Shown: positions 32,641 to 41,589, counted from the first letter of the stretch. The stretch: 64,000 bases of DNA from Chitinimonas arctica (GCF_007431345.1 NZ_CP041730.1:5084001-5148000), one strand, 5' to 3'. Numbers and translations are program-made. Notes: generated by a model from the sequence alone, not told the origin.

Positions 32641-33861
32641 ATGGTCAAGACTTTCCATCACGTAGATCCCCCCCGCTCCGCCGATACGCCACCCGGCAAG
32701 GCCGACGGCAAGGTGAAGACATTTCATCACCTGCCCTCGAAGAAGGCGGCCGCCGGCATGTCCGTGGTCGGCACGCCGACCGCCACGGCATCGGAAGGGC
32801 CTACGCCGACCGCGCTGGTGCTGAAAGCTGCTACGCCGCCCCCTCTCCCTCCCGCCGAAGCACCGATCCGAACCTTCCACGGCGTCAGTTCGCAAAACCA
32901 GCCGGTGGCGCCGCTGGTTTTGCCCCAGGTGCTCTTTGCCGGGCGGGCCGTCACGGCCGAGCAGGTGGATGCAGCCTGGCGCGATACCGTGGCAAGCGCC
33001 TTACCGGCCTGCGACTGCGACGACTTCGTGCTGGAGGATCGCGATGTGCAGCGCATCCGCAATCTCCTCGGTGAAATACATTTCGACGATGCGCACTATC
33101 AGAGCCGCTATGCCGCCGAAGTGACCGAATTGATGCGGCAGCTGCAGGACCAATTGGCCTTGTTGGTGGCCGACCAGACCGTGGCGCAGCTGCACCAGTC
33201 CGCCGCGCTTATCCTGGCGGCCGCCAAACGGGTGGATGTAACGGCGCTGGATCCCGGCACGTTTGCCTCCCGCCTCAGCGATTGGTGGCGCGGACGCGAA
33301 GCCAGGCGCGGCAAGCTGCGCCAGCAGTTCGATACCGCCAGCCGCGACATTACCGCGCAGATCAAGGCGATCCAGCCCGTGCTCGCCAAGCTGAAGCTGC
33401 GTTTACGCGAGTTCGGCGAGCTGTTCGAGCGTAATGAACTGCTGTTCGGCCAGCTTACCGTGCATGTCGTCGCCGCCCATCTCAAGCTGGGCGATGTGAT
33501 TGGCCGCGACGTGCCGGCCCGCGAGGCCGAATTGAAGGCCAAGTCGGTGACCGACCCATTTGTCTGGCAAGACCTGCACGCACTGCGCGATGCCGGCGAG
33601 CAATGGCAGCGCAAACTGCACAACCTTAAACTGCTGCGCCATACGGCGCTGCTTACCCTGCCCCAGCTCAGGCTCAGCCAGCGCAACCTGCTTGCGATGG
33701 TAGGGCGCTTCGACGATATTAGTGAAATCGTCATGCCGACCTGGAAACAGCAATTCATCACCGCGCTCGCCATGGCCGACACCGACGACAGTCGGCTCTA
33801 TGGCGAATTGGCCGACTTGCAAGCCGGCTTGCGCGAGCAACTGGAGCGACTTTCATCGTGA
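32641..33861 (+). CDS. TelA-related protein (toxic anion resistance family, divergent)
   Basis: 406 residues. The first 100 are proline/alanine-rich and contain a short motif three times: VKTFHHV at 2-8, VKTFHHL at 24-30 and IRTFHGV near 79. The rest (about 110-400) is helical and resembles the TelA core of the next gene: FDTASRDITAQIKAIQPVLAKLKLRLREFGELFERNELLFGQL, HLKLGDVIG and PTWKQQFITALAMAD. TelA proteins accompany TerC and TerD in tellurite/stress clusters; their mechanism is unclear. The stop TGA overlaps a GTG that may start the following gene. The two TelA-type genes probably arose by duplication. Confidence 0.8.
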   Translation: MVKTFHHVDPPRSADTPPGKADGKVKTFHHLPSKKAAAGMSVVGTPTATASEGPTPTALVLKAATPPPLPPAEAPIRTFHGVSSQNQPVAPLVLPQVLFAGRAVTAEQVDAAWRDTVASALPACDCDDFVLEDRDVQRIRNLLGEIHFDDAHYQSRYAAEVTELMRQLQDQLALLVADQTVAQLHQSAALILAAAKRVDVTALDPGTFASRLSDWWRGREARRGKLRQQFDTASRDITAQIKAIQPVLAKLKLRLREFGELFERNELLFGQLTVHVVAAHLKLGDVIGRDVPAREAELKAKSVTDPFVWQDLHALRDAGEQWQRKLHNLKLLRHTALLTLPQLRLSQRNLLAMVGRFDDISEIVMPTWKQQFITALAMADTDDSRLYGELADLQAGLREQLERLSS

Positions 33862-33964
33862 CTTTCAAACCTGTTTCAGCCCATCAGCTCGACCAGGCCC
33901 AGCCGGCCCGCAGCCCGCCGCGGCCGTCCCGCCGCCCTTGCCCGTGGTGGTGGCGCCGGCAACG

Positions 33965-35170
33965 ATGCCGGTCAGCGAAGGCGTATTGATTCCGACCGGC
34001 CTGGCCCATCCCGCGCCTGCCATCAACAGCGGCGCGGCCATGCCGCCGGCTTCGTACGCCGCCCCCGCCGCCAGCGCCCCCATGGCCGATCCGGTGACGG
34101 CGGAAATCGAACGGCGCCGCACCGAGCTGCTGCAGTCGGGCGCCGATCCGGTCGAGGTGGAACGCCAGGTGCGGCAGATCCTGGCTGGTTTCGACCCGCG
34201 CCAACCCAACGCGGTACTGGATTTCGGCCGCCATGCCGGCGACAAGGTCGCGCAGTATTCCAACGATATGCTGGGCCAGGTCAAGAGCGGCCAAATGAAC
34301 GAGGTGGGCGGCAAGCTGACCGAGATCGTCGTCTTGGCCAAGGGCATCAATCTATCCGACCTGAAGGAACAAGGCTCGAAGATGCCGCTGATCGGCGGCT
34401 TGATCGACCGTTTCAAGCTGGGCAAGGAAAAGGTACTGGGCCGCTTCGAGACTTTGTCCCGCCAGATCGATACCATCGTTGCCGAACTGGATGTGCAGCA
34501 GCAGAGGCTGAACCAGCGCACCCAGGACCTGGAGCAGGTCTACAAGCTGAATGTGCAGGAGTACTACGGCTTGTCCAATCACATCATCGCCGGCGATATC
34601 AAGCTGGGCGAGATGCGCAATATCCTGGCCGAGATGAAGCTCAGCCCCGCCGCATCCGACCCGATCAAGGCGCAGGAGATCAATGACTACCAGGCGGTGT
34701 TGCAGCGCCTGGAAAAGCGTGTGCACGATCTGAAGGTGATGCAGACCATCGCGGTGCAGACCGCGCCGATGATACGCATGGTGCAGTCGAACAATCAGGC
34801 CCTGGTGGAGAAATTCCACAATATCAAGGCGCTGACCATCCCCGCCTGGAAGAAGCAGTTCACCTTGGCCATCGCCCTGATGGAGCAGCAGAAGTCGGTT
34901 GCGCTGGCCACCAAGATCGACGATGCCACCAATGACTTCCTTAAGAAGAACGCCGAGCTGCTACACCAGAACTCGGTCGGGACGGCCCGCGCCAACCAGC
35001 GCGCCATTGTCGATATCGAAACCCTGGAGGCCGTGCAGCAATCGCTGATCTCCACCTTCGAGGAAGTCGCCCAGATCCAGCAGGATGGCGAACGCAAGCG
35101 CGCCGAGGCGGCCGGCAAGATGGAGCAGATCAAACAAGAGCTGGTCACCAAGCTAGCCGGCAAGATGTAG
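33965..35170 (+). CDS. TelA family toxic anion resistance protein; 5' end uncertain
   Basis: At least 401 residues. The TelA core is clear: QSGADPVEVERQVRQILAG, VLGRFETLSRQIDTIVAELD, YYGLSNHIIAGDIKLGEMRN, NIKALTIPAWKKQFTLAIAL and a coiled-coil end. I list the first in-frame ATG (33965), but it lacks a ribosome site. A GTG at 33858, overlapping the upstream stop, begins MTFKPVSAHQLDQAQPA. That looks like a natural start but is in another frame; one missing base around 33900-33930 would join them. The protein probably works with TerC and TerD at the membrane in stress resistance. Confidence 0.85.
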   Translation: MPVSEGVLIPTGLAHPAPAINSGAAMPPASYAAPAASAPMADPVTAEIERRRTELLQSGADPVEVERQVRQILAGFDPRQPNAVLDFGRHAGDKVAQYSNDMLGQVKSGQMNEVGGKLTEIVVLAKGINLSDLKEQGSKMPLIGGLIDRFKLGKEKVLGRFETLSRQIDTIVAELDVQQQRLNQRTQDLEQVYKLNVQEYYGLSNHIIAGDIKLGEMRNILAEMKLSPAASDPIKAQEINDYQAVLQRLEKRVHDLKVMQTIAVQTAPMIRMVQSNNQALVEKFHNIKALTIPAWKKQFTLAIALMEQQKSVALATKIDDATNDFLKKNAELLHQNSVGTARANQRAIVDIETLEAVQQSLISTFEEVAQIQQDGERKRAEAAGKMEQIKQELVTKLAGKM

Positions 35171-35244
35171 TCTGGGCAAGGACGGCGCTTATGCCGAGCC
35201 CAGCCCGCTTATAACGATAAATTTCAACCTTTTCAGGGAGGCCC

Positions 35245-36258
35245 ATGGCCACGCTGTTCAAATATTTCAAGGGTTCCATCTTCGCCACCGTGGCGGGACT
35301 GGTGCTCGCTTTCTACGTCGGCGGTCCCAAGGCGGCCTTTATCGCCGCCATCCTGTCGGTACTGGAAGTCTCGCTGTCCTTCGACAATGCCGTGGTCAAC
35401 GCCACCGTGCTGAAGGACATGGATGACAAATGGCGCCATCGCTTCATGACCTGGGGCATGCTGATCGCGGTATTCGGGATGCGGGTGGTATTTCCGGTAT
35501 TGATCGTTGCCGTGATCGCCCATCTCAGCCCCTGGGCCGCCTTGATGATGGCAGTGAGCCAACCGGACAAGTACGCAGCCGCGCTGACCTCGGCGCATGT
35601 GGTGGTGGCGGGTTTCGGCGGCGCCTTTCTGCTGATGGTGTTCCTCAAGTTCTTCCTGGACAAGGAAAAGGATGTGCATTGGGTGCGCCTGATCGAGGCG
35701 CCGCTCAGCAAGCTGGGCAAGATGGAATCGATCCAGATCGCGGTCTGCCTGGCCGCCATCTATGGCATCTCCACCCTGGTGCATGCGCACGAGCAGCTGC
35801 CCTTCGTGCTGTCGGCCGTGGCCGGACTGGTCACCTATATCGTGGTGGACGGCTTTGCCGCGCTACTGGAAACCGAACAGCCGGGCGATGCCGGCGTGGT
35901 GGCCCGCACCGGCTTGTCGGCCTTCCTCTACCTGGAAGTGCTGGACGCCAGCTTCAGTTTCGACGGCGTGATCGGCGCCTTCGCGCTTTCCAATAATATC
36001 TTCATCATCGCCATCGGCCTGGGCATCGGCGCCATGTTCGTGCGCTCGCTCACCATCATGTTCGTCGAGAAAGGCACGCTGGACCAATTCCGCTATCTGG
36101 AACACGGTGCCTTCTATGCCATCGGCGCGCTGGCCACCATTATGTTCATCGGCACCTTCCACGAGATTTCGGAGGTCGTGACGGGCCTGATTGGCGCCGG
36201 TTTCATTGGCCTGGCCATGTGGTCCTCCATTCGTCACAACCGGCTCACCCCCGCTTGA
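35245..36258 (+). CDS. TerC/DUF475 family integral membrane protein
   Basis: 337 residues with about nine membrane helices. SVLEVSLSFDNAVVNATVLKDM (about 39-60) and LEVLDASFSFDGVIGAFALSNN (about 232-253) form an inverted pair of acidic FDN/FDG motifs inside helices, the mark of the TerC superfamily of putative metal-ion transporters. The full-length match is to DUF475-type members in tellurite-like clusters. GGAGG precedes the ATG. The downstream TerD genes follow at 11 bases, so they are one operon. The motifs suggest metal export or sensing, but the substrate is not known. Confidence 0.92.
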   Translation: MATLFKYFKGSIFATVAGLVLAFYVGGPKAAFIAAILSVLEVSLSFDNAVVNATVLKDMDDKWRHRFMTWGMLIAVFGMRVVFPVLIVAVIAHLSPWAALMMAVSQPDKYAAALTSAHVVVAGFGGAFLLMVFLKFFLDKEKDVHWVRLIEAPLSKLGKMESIQIAVCLAAIYGISTLVHAHEQLPFVLSAVAGLVTYIVVDGFAALLETEQPGDAGVVARTGLSAFLYLEVLDASFSFDGVIGAFALSNNIFIIAIGLGIGAMFVRSLTIMFVEKGTLDQFRYLEHGAFYAIGALATIMFIGTFHEISEVVTGLIGAGFIGLAMWSSIRHNRLTPA

Positions 36259-36269
36259 GGAGTACGGCA

Positions 36270-36842
36270 ATGTCCATCAATCTGACCAAAAAGCAGACCA
36301 TCAACCTCACCAAGGAAAACAAATCCGCGCTGACGGCCGTCACCATGGGACTGGGCTGGGATACCAAGGGCGGCCTGCTCAGCGTGTTCTCCGGCGATAT
36401 CGACCTGGATGCGTCCTGCCTGATGTTCGACGACCGGCAGCAATGCGAGGCGATCTGGTTCCGTAGGCTGAATACGGTGGACGGCTCGATCCGCCATTCC
36501 GGCGACAACCGTACCGGCGCGGGTGGCGGGGATGACGAGACCATCCAGGTCCAGTTCGACAAGCTGTCTCCCAGCGTGCAGCACCTGGTATTTACCGTGA
36601 ATAGCTTCACCGGCCAGAAATTCGACCGTATCAAGAACGCTTACTGCCGGGTCGTGAACGACCGCGGCGTGGAAGTGGCGCGCTATGCCCTCGGCGACGA
36701 TGCCAGCGGCAGCCACACCGGCTTGATCCTGATGAAGGTCAGCCGCGGCGCGGATGGCGACTGGCATTGCACCGCCGTCGGCCAGCCTGCCAATGGCCGC
36801 ACCTGGCAGGACATGCGCGGCGATATCGAAAAACTGTTTTGA
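36270..36842 (+). CDS. TerD-family protein (1 of 3)
   Basis: 190 residues from ATG 36270, after TTGAGGAGTACGGCA. MSINLTKKQTINLTKEN is the typical N-terminus. The calcium-binding-type motif HSGDNRTGAGGGDDETIQV (about 77-95) is conserved, as is IKNAYCRVVND. The C-terminus differs from the other two copies (QDMRGDIEKLF), as in TerZ/TerX-like members. TerD proteins bind calcium and associate with TerC and TelA in stress-response complexes at the membrane. It lies 11 bases after the TerC gene. Confidence 0.92.
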   Translation: MSINLTKKQTINLTKENKSALTAVTMGLGWDTKGGLLSVFSGDIDLDASCLMFDDRQQCEAIWFRRLNTVDGSIRHSGDNRTGAGGGDDETIQVQFDKLSPSVQHLVFTVNSFTGQKFDRIKNAYCRVVNDRGVEVARYALGDDASGSHTGLILMKVSRGADGDWHCTAVGQPANGRTWQDMRGDIEKLF

Positions 36843-36858
36843 ACCGGAGAACTCAGCA

Positions 36859-37437
36859 ATGGCGATCAATCTGACCAAGGGCCAGGGCATCAACCTGACC
36901 AAAACCGCACCTACCCTCAGCCGTATCCGCATGGGCCTGGGCTGGGACCGCAAATCCAATAGCGGTCCGGAATTCGATATCGACTGTTCGGTTTTCGTCT
37001 GCGCACTCAACGGCGCCGGCGAACCCAAGCTGATGTCCGACAGCCACCTGATTTTCTTCAACAATCTCAGCACCCCCAATGGCGCTGTCCAGCACAAGGG
37101 CGACAACCGCACCGGCGCCGGTGAAGGCGATGACGAAACCGTGCTGGTCGACCTGGGCAAGATCGAGGCGGACGCGGCCGAGATCTCCTTTATCGTCACC
37201 ATCCACGAAGGTGCCGAGCGGGGCCAGAATTTCGGCCAGATCCAGAACGCCTATATCAAGCTGTATGACGATGCCACCGGCGTCGAAGTGGCGGGCTACG
37301 ACCTGGACGCCACCTTCTCCAGCGAGACGGCCGTGCAGTTCGGTTCGCTCTACCGCAAGGAAGGGCAGTGGCATTTCAAGGCGGTCGGCGCGGGCTACCG
37401 CCTCACCCTGGGCGATTTCGTCGCCGGCTACCAGTAA
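36859..37437 (+). CDS. TerD-family protein (2 of 3)
   Basis: 192 residues, MAINLTKGQGINLTKTAP at the start. Landmarks are MGLGWDRK, FDIDCSVFVCALNGAGEPKL, HKGDNRTGAGEGDDETVLVDL (about 79-99) and the end GYRLTLGDFVAGYQ. The last 40 residues nearly match the next gene, so these two are recent tandem duplicates of TerD/TerE type. Acidic loops with GDNRTG..GDDE probably hold calcium. GGAG precedes the ATG by about eight bases. Confidence 0.95.
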   Translation: MAINLTKGQGINLTKTAPTLSRIRMGLGWDRKSNSGPEFDIDCSVFVCALNGAGEPKLMSDSHLIFFNNLSTPNGAVQHKGDNRTGAGEGDDETVLVDLGKIEADAAEISFIVTIHEGAERGQNFGQIQNAYIKLYDDATGVEVAGYDLDATFSSETAVQFGSLYRKEGQWHFKAVGAGYRLTLGDFVAGYQ

Positions 37438-37452
37438 GCGGCGGGGCGCCCC

Positions 37453-38034
37453 ATGGCTATCTCGCTTTCCAAGGGCCAGGGCATCAACCTAGCCAAGTCC
37501 GCCCCTGCCCTCAAACGGGTGCGGGTCGGACTGGGTTGGGATACGCCCGAACTGGTTAACGGCCACCCCTTCGACCTGGACGTATCGGCCTTTGTTTGCG
37601 GTTTGAACGGCGCCGGCGAGCCCAAGCTGCTGTCCGACGAGCACCTGGTGTTTTACAACAACCTGAAAACACCCAATGGCTCGGTGGCGCACACCGGCGA
37701 CAACCGTACCGGCAAGGGCAACGGCGACGATGAAGTGCTCACCGTCGATTTCGGCTTGCTGGAAGGAACGGCCATGGAGATCTCCTTTGTGGTCACCCTC
37801 CATGAGGCGCCGGAGCGACGGCAGAACTTCGGGCTGGTACGCAATGCCTTTATCCGCCTCTACGACGACGTCACCGGCGCCCTGGTGGCAGGCTACGATC
37901 TGGATGCCACCTTCGCCAGTGAAACCGCCGTGCAGTTCGGCTCGCTATATCGCAAGGATGGCGAGTGGCACTTCAAGGCGGTGGGCGCCGGCTATCGCCT
38001 GACCTTGGGGGATTTCGTGGCGGGATATCAGTGA
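37453..38034 (+). CDS. TerD-family protein (3 of 3)
   Basis: 193 residues. MAISLSKGQGINLAKSAP, FDLDVSAFVCGLNGAGEPKL, HTGDNRTGKGNGDDEVLTVDF and the C-terminal FKAVGAGYRLTLGDFVAGYQ place it in TerD/TerE. It is 15 bases after its closest paralogue and ends the plus-strand ter-like operon. Three TerD copies beside TerC and TelA is a common arrangement; it likely gives the complex different subunits. Confidence 0.95.
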   Translation: MAISLSKGQGINLAKSAPALKRVRVGLGWDTPELVNGHPFDLDVSAFVCGLNGAGEPKLLSDEHLVFYNNLKTPNGSVAHTGDNRTGKGNGDDEVLTVDFGLLEGTAMEISFVVTLHEAPERRQNFGLVRNAFIRLYDDVTGALVAGYDLDATFASETAVQFGSLYRKDGEWHFKAVGAGYRLTLGDFVAGYQ

Positions 38035-38191
38035 CGTGGGGAAATCGATAGTGCAAGTCAAATAGAGAAGCTCGTTGCAGCTATCCCTGCACAGGTACCC
38101 ATGCAGGCTGCAGAGCAGCGATCCCGCATCTGCCGTTTGCCAGCATGGCGTAAATGCTCCGGGAGAAGCGGGATGCAGCGAGCCGATCTGT

Positions 38192-39346
38192 TCAGCCTGA
38201 TACTTTTTCACCCGCGCCGCCGTGCCGAAACCACTCGGCAAAGCTCTCGTCCTCCAGCGCATAGGCGCCCCGGCCCGATTGCCAGATAAACCCGCGCTCG
38301 CGCAGGCCGGCAATGGCCGTTTGCACCGAGGCGGTCGAAACTTCCTTCTGCCTGGTGATTTCGGCATAGCGCGTCATGGAGTCCTCATTGAAGGGAGACC
38401 AGGCCCGGCCTTTTTCCACCAGGGCGGTCAACACCGCCTTTTGCAGTTCGGTGAGGGTATTGAATTCGCTCTCGAACTCGTCCCATATCCGCCCATGCCA
38501 CAGCTCGGCGTTCTGCTCCAGCAGCCCGGAAAAATTGGCGGCCTCGCCGCCCAGGGCGATGCGGCCCGCCATCTCGTTGAGGATTTCCGGACGGTGCCCC
38601 ACCAGCTTGAACGCGCTCCAGACGCCATCCTTGCCAAACTGGTTGTCGGCGGCCAGGCTGGCATTGGCCCAGTCGGTAAAGGCATCGGTATAGGCACGGT
38701 TCAGCAGGGGGAAAGGCGTGACATCGCTACCAAAGAAGGGTTGGTCCTTTTTCAGGACGAGATGCGCCAATTTGTCGCGGTTCGAGCCGGTAAACACCAG
38801 CATCAGTGCCGGCGCAAGGTCGTTCGAATTCAGCTGGTCCCGCGCCGACTTCAGGCCGAACATGGCATTGAGCCCGGCCGGGGTGGTCAGTGCGTGCTGC
38901 GCCTCATCCACGATCAGCAACACCGGCTGGTCGGCCAGGCTATGCAGCACCTTGATGGCATCGGCCAGGGTCATGCTGGGCGGCAGGCCGGGGCGATTGA
39001 AATCCAGCACCAGGGTGCCCATCAACATGATCTTGTCGAGCTTGACGGCCTTGGCCAGCTTGGTGATCTTGCCTTGGTAATCGGCGATGCGGGTCTTGAT
39101 CGCCTCGGCGATCAGCTCGGCGGGGTCGGCCTCGCGGTTGGCCCATAGATCGACATAGACGGTCACCCACTGACGTGCGTTGCCGGCAGGCACCAGCTCG
39201 CCCTTCAGGAAGGTGCTCTTGCCTACTCGGCGCGGTGCCGCCAGGAACAAGCCGGAACGGCTATTGGCGATGCCCTTCCCTTCCAGGCTGTCGCAGAGTG
39301 CCGCAGCGAGTTGCGGCCGCTTGAATGAGAATGAGGCATGGGTCAT
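38192..39346 (-). CDS. Solitary P-loop ATPase with C-terminal winged-helix domain
   Basis: 384 residues. Walker A-type AAPRRVGKST at 36-45, Walker B LLIVDEAQH at 143-151, and a sensor-1-like LMLVFTGSNRD (about 181-191). These mark it as a STAND/archaeal-ATPase-like or AAA_16-type NTPase. The last 100 residues (TELQKAVLTALVEKG, ITRQKEVSTASVQTAIAGLRERGFIW) form a winged helix. Proteins of this kind are often regulatory or linked to mobile elements and defence. It converges on the ter-like operon and has its own upstream repeat pair (39368-39399). The function is not known. Confidence 0.8.
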   Translation of the reverse strand: MTHASFSFKRPQLAAALCDSLEGKGIANSRSGLFLAAPRRVGKSTFLKGELVPAGNARQWVTVYVDLWANREADPAELIAEAIKTRIADYQGKITKLAKAVKLDKIMLMGTLVLDFNRPGLPPSMTLADAIKVLHSLADQPVLLIVDEAQHALTTPAGLNAMFGLKSARDQLNSNDLAPALMLVFTGSNRDKLAHLVLKKDQPFFGSDVTPFPLLNRAYTDAFTDWANASLAADNQFGKDGVWSAFKLVGHRPEILNEMAGRIALGGEAANFSGLLEQNAELWHGRIWDEFESEFNTLTELQKAVLTALVEKGRAWSPFNEDSMTRYAEITRQKEVSTASVQTAIAGLRERGFIWQSGRGAYALEDESFAEWFRHGGAGEKVSG

Positions 39347-39367
39347 GGCGCGTCCTTTTATGTTCGA

Positions 39368-39399
39368 TTATGTTACGCCACATAAATTATGTAGCGCCA
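39368..39399. promoter_or_regulatory. Paired 13-bp direct repeats upstream of solitary ATPase
   Basis: TTATGTTACGCCA (39368-39380) and TTATGTAGCGCCA (39387-39399) agree at 11 of 13 positions with a 19-base period, in an AT-rich stretch 22 bases upstream of the ATPase start. They could be an operator or promoter-binding sites. Function is inferred. Confidence 0.4.
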
Positions 39400-39447
39400 G
39401 ATAATTCAACATAAAAGCCGATAAAAAAGCGTCCGAACCACGCAATT

Positions 39448-40032
39448 TCAATCCGGATAGATAGGCATGACGGGGCCAGGCTTGACCGGCTTGGGCGGTA
39501 GATGCGGGCCATTCAGGCGGCTATAGCCGGAAAACAGCAGCAGGCAAGTGATCGCCACGGCCACCAACAGCGTGATGGCCAAGCTCGCCGGCGCCGGTTC
39601 GGGACCGAAACGATTCTCCCGGCGCTGTCCCGGCCAGACCCATAGCAGCAAGTTCAGCAGGTGCAGCAGCTTCAGCGCCCCACCCCACACGGCCAACTGC
39701 GGCGCCAGCCAGCCGAAGGCCAGCAGAAGCACGGCGCTCCAGCCCGGCCAACCCATATCATGCACCCGCTCGATGGACCAGAACAGCAAACCGGCCGGCA
39801 GTACCACGCCGAATAGCACGATACGCGCCAAATTAAGAATAGGCAGCCCCACTGGCGGACTCGTGCTGGCGATCAAAAAAGTGGCCAGCAGGGAAAACAG
39901 CGTGGCGCAGAGTATGGTCAGGCCCAGGGCGCGGGCAATATAGCGGATACGGCCGACACGGCCGCTGGGCCAAGGTAGCCGGCGCCGCTGCGGGCGGTCG
40001 GCCAAAAGCGGGTCGGCCAGGCTTTCGCTCAC
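39448..40032 (-). CDS. DUF805-family membrane protein
   Basis: 194 residues from a GTG at 40032 that overlaps the stop of the upstream TadE-like gene (GTGA). A longer frame exists but would lie wholly in that gene. Four to five membrane helices; RIRYIARALGLTILCATLF and IERVHDMGWPGWSAVLLLAFGW are the DUF805 hallmarks (R-x-HD-G-x-x-GW). The C-terminus is proline-rich. Function is not known. The overlap suggests that it is the last gene of the Tad operon. Confidence 0.85.
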   Translation of the reverse strand: MSESLADPLLADRPQRRRLPWPSGRVGRIRYIARALGLTILCATLFSLLATFLIASTSPPVGLPILNLARIVLFGVVLPAGLLFWSIERVHDMGWPGWSAVLLLAFGWLAPQLAVWGGALKLLHLLNLLLWVWPGQRRENRFGPEPAPASLAITLLVAVAITCLLLFSGYSRLNGPHLPPKPVKPGPVMPIYPD

Positions 40033-40805
40033 GTCGGCGCCACCCACTTGCCCGGGTGCTTGAAGGGCGACTGCATACGCATCACGGCTTCGGACTCGAT
40101 CGGCAGGTAGTAATCGCTGGTGGACGGCCTGTCCGTGCAGGGCCGGGTGGTGGACCCGCCGCCCAGGCTGCGCAGCATGCCGGGCGCATCGCTGCTGACG
40201 GCCGGCGTGCCGCCGGGCGGATCGACGGCCATGTTGTAGATCAACTTGTTGATGATGGGTACGAACAAGCGGTAGCAAATACGCACATGCACCTTGAGCA
40301 GATTGGCATCCTGCACGCTCAGTCCGCCTTTGGCGCCCTCATCGCGATACATCAGGTTGTCGTTGGGGATGGCGTCGCCGGCCTCCGAATCGCCGCTGTG
40401 GGCAGTAAAGACCGCCTGGCTGGGGTTGACGATGGTGACCCGTGCCAGGCGCTTGTCCGCCAGCAGGGTGTGGGCGGCTCGGCGGGCATTCTTCAGCATC
40501 TCCATATCGCGCGGCGCACCCAGGCTATGCGCGAACAGCGGTGTCAGGCCTGCTTCCAAGCCATCCAGTACCGCATTCATGCTGCCATTGCGCAGGATAC
40601 CTTCGCGCGCACCGACGCCGGCGGCGTAGTTGAGGGTGAGTTTGGCTTGGTAGATAAAACCCAGCTGCACCGCGCCCATGCTCAGCAGCAACAGGATGGG
40701 CAAGGCGTAGAGAAACTCCGGCATGGCCTGCCCATGCGGGAGCGCCCGCCGCGGCAACGCCCGCCGTGGGGGCCTCAACCGACAGGGATGGCCAGGCCCG
40801 CTCAT
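40029..40805 (-). CDS. TadE/TadG-like pilus assembly protein
   Basis: 258 residues. HGQAMPEFLYALPILLLLSMGAVQLGFIYQAK (residues 24-55) is the TadE-type prepilin-like N-terminus: processing-site GQAMPEF and a hydrophobic helix. The rest is a periplasmic domain with two cysteines. These pseudopilins help Flp pilus assembly and are cut by the TadV peptidase. Start and stop overlap the adjacent genes by four bases each. Confidence 0.82.
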   Translation of the reverse strand: MSGPGHPCRLRPPRRALPRRALPHGQAMPEFLYALPILLLLSMGAVQLGFIYQAKLTLNYAAGVGAREGILRNGSMNAVLDGLEAGLTPLFAHSLGAPRDMEMLKNARRAAHTLLADKRLARVTIVNPSQAVFTAHSGDSEAGDAIPNDNLMYRDEGAKGGLSVQDANLLKVHVRICYRLFVPIINKLIYNMAVDPPGGTPAVSSDAPGMLRSLGGGSTTRPCTDRPSTSDYYLPIESEAVMRMQSPFKHPGKWVAPT

Positions 40806-41245
40806 GGCTTATCCGCTTTCTGCGCCTGTTGCAGCAATTCCAGCATACGGGCGGTCTTGCCGCGCAGCGCCTCGTCGTCACCCGCCAGTGCATGCGCCTG
40901 TGCCAGCGCGGCCGAGGTTTGCCGCAACCGGACCACGCCCAGGTTGTGCCAGGCGCGCGAATCGCCCGGCTGCAGCATCAGGCAGCGCTGGTAGGCATCC
41001 AGCGCCTGCTCGGGACGGTCCGAGCGGGCATAGAGGTTGCCGAGGCGGAACCAGCTTTCGGCATCGTTGGGCGCAAGCCGCAGCACGCCTTGCAGCAAGC
41101 GCTCGCCCTGGCTGTCGTCGCCGCTACGATAGGCCGCGTCGGCCTCGCGCTGCATCGAATAGACATCGCCCTGCCCCGTGATGGGCGAAGTGGCGCAACC
41201 GGCCAATGCCAGCAGGCCGAGCAAGGGCCGGAAGGAGAAAGTCAT
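40802..41245 (-). CDS. TPR lipoprotein, TadD-like
   Basis: 147 residues. The signal MTFSFRPLLGLLALAGC carries a lipobox LALAGC with the modified cysteine at 17. Two to three tetratricopeptide repeats follow (GERLLQGVLRLAPNDAESWFRLGNLYARSD, ALDAYQRCLMLQPGDSRAWHNLGVV). Lipoproteins of this type (TadD) help the secretin of the Tad system localise and assemble in the outer membrane. It overlaps the DUF192 gene by four bases. Confidence 0.85.
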   Translation of the reverse strand: MTFSFRPLLGLLALAGCATSPITGQGDVYSMQREADAAYRSGDDSQGERLLQGVLRLAPNDAESWFRLGNLYARSDRPEQALDAYQRCLMLQPGDSRAWHNLGVVRLRQTSAALAQAHALAGDDEALRGKTARMLELLQQAQKADKP

Positions 41246-41589
41246 GCCGGCCTCAATTCGATGACATCGCCCAGCACCAGCCCCAGCGCGGCGATCCGGC
41301 CGGCGGCGAGTTCAAGGGTGGATTGGGCCGCCAGGCAACCGGCCAGCCGTGCCGGCCGCAGCGCCTGGACCAGCTTGCGCACCCTGCCGTGCCGATCCAG
41401 GAAAACCAGGTCGAGCGGGTAAGCCATACCCAGGGTATGCACCAAGCGACAGGGTTTAAGCAACATCGCTTCATTCTCGCCAAGCGGCGGCCGACCCAGC
41501 AGGCCCTGCATGCGCTCGGTGGCTGTCTCGGCCAGCCAGACCCGCTCGATACGGCGTTGCGCGCCCGACCAGGCGCTGTGGCAGCGCAT
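41242..41589 (-). CDS. DUF192 family protein
   Basis: 115 residues. RVWLAETATERMQGLLGRPPLGENEAMLL and LVHTLGMAYPLDLVFLDRHGRV are the conserved DUF192 segments. DUF192 proteins are small beta-barrel-like proteins of unknown function that are often secreted; this one has no signal peptide. Its start overlaps the TadC stop (TGATG), so it belongs to the pilus operon. Confidence 0.9.
   Translation of the reverse strand: MRCHSAWSGAQRRIERVWLAETATERMQGLLGRPPLGENEAMLLKPCRLVHTLGMAYPLDLVFLDRHGRVRKLVQALRPARLAGCLAAQSTLELAAGRIAALGLVLGDVIELRPA

Noticed and set aside
32364..33074. 236-codon plus-strand frame
   Set aside because: Overlaps the TelA-like gene out of frame, is rich in Arg and Pro, and has no family motif or ribosome site.
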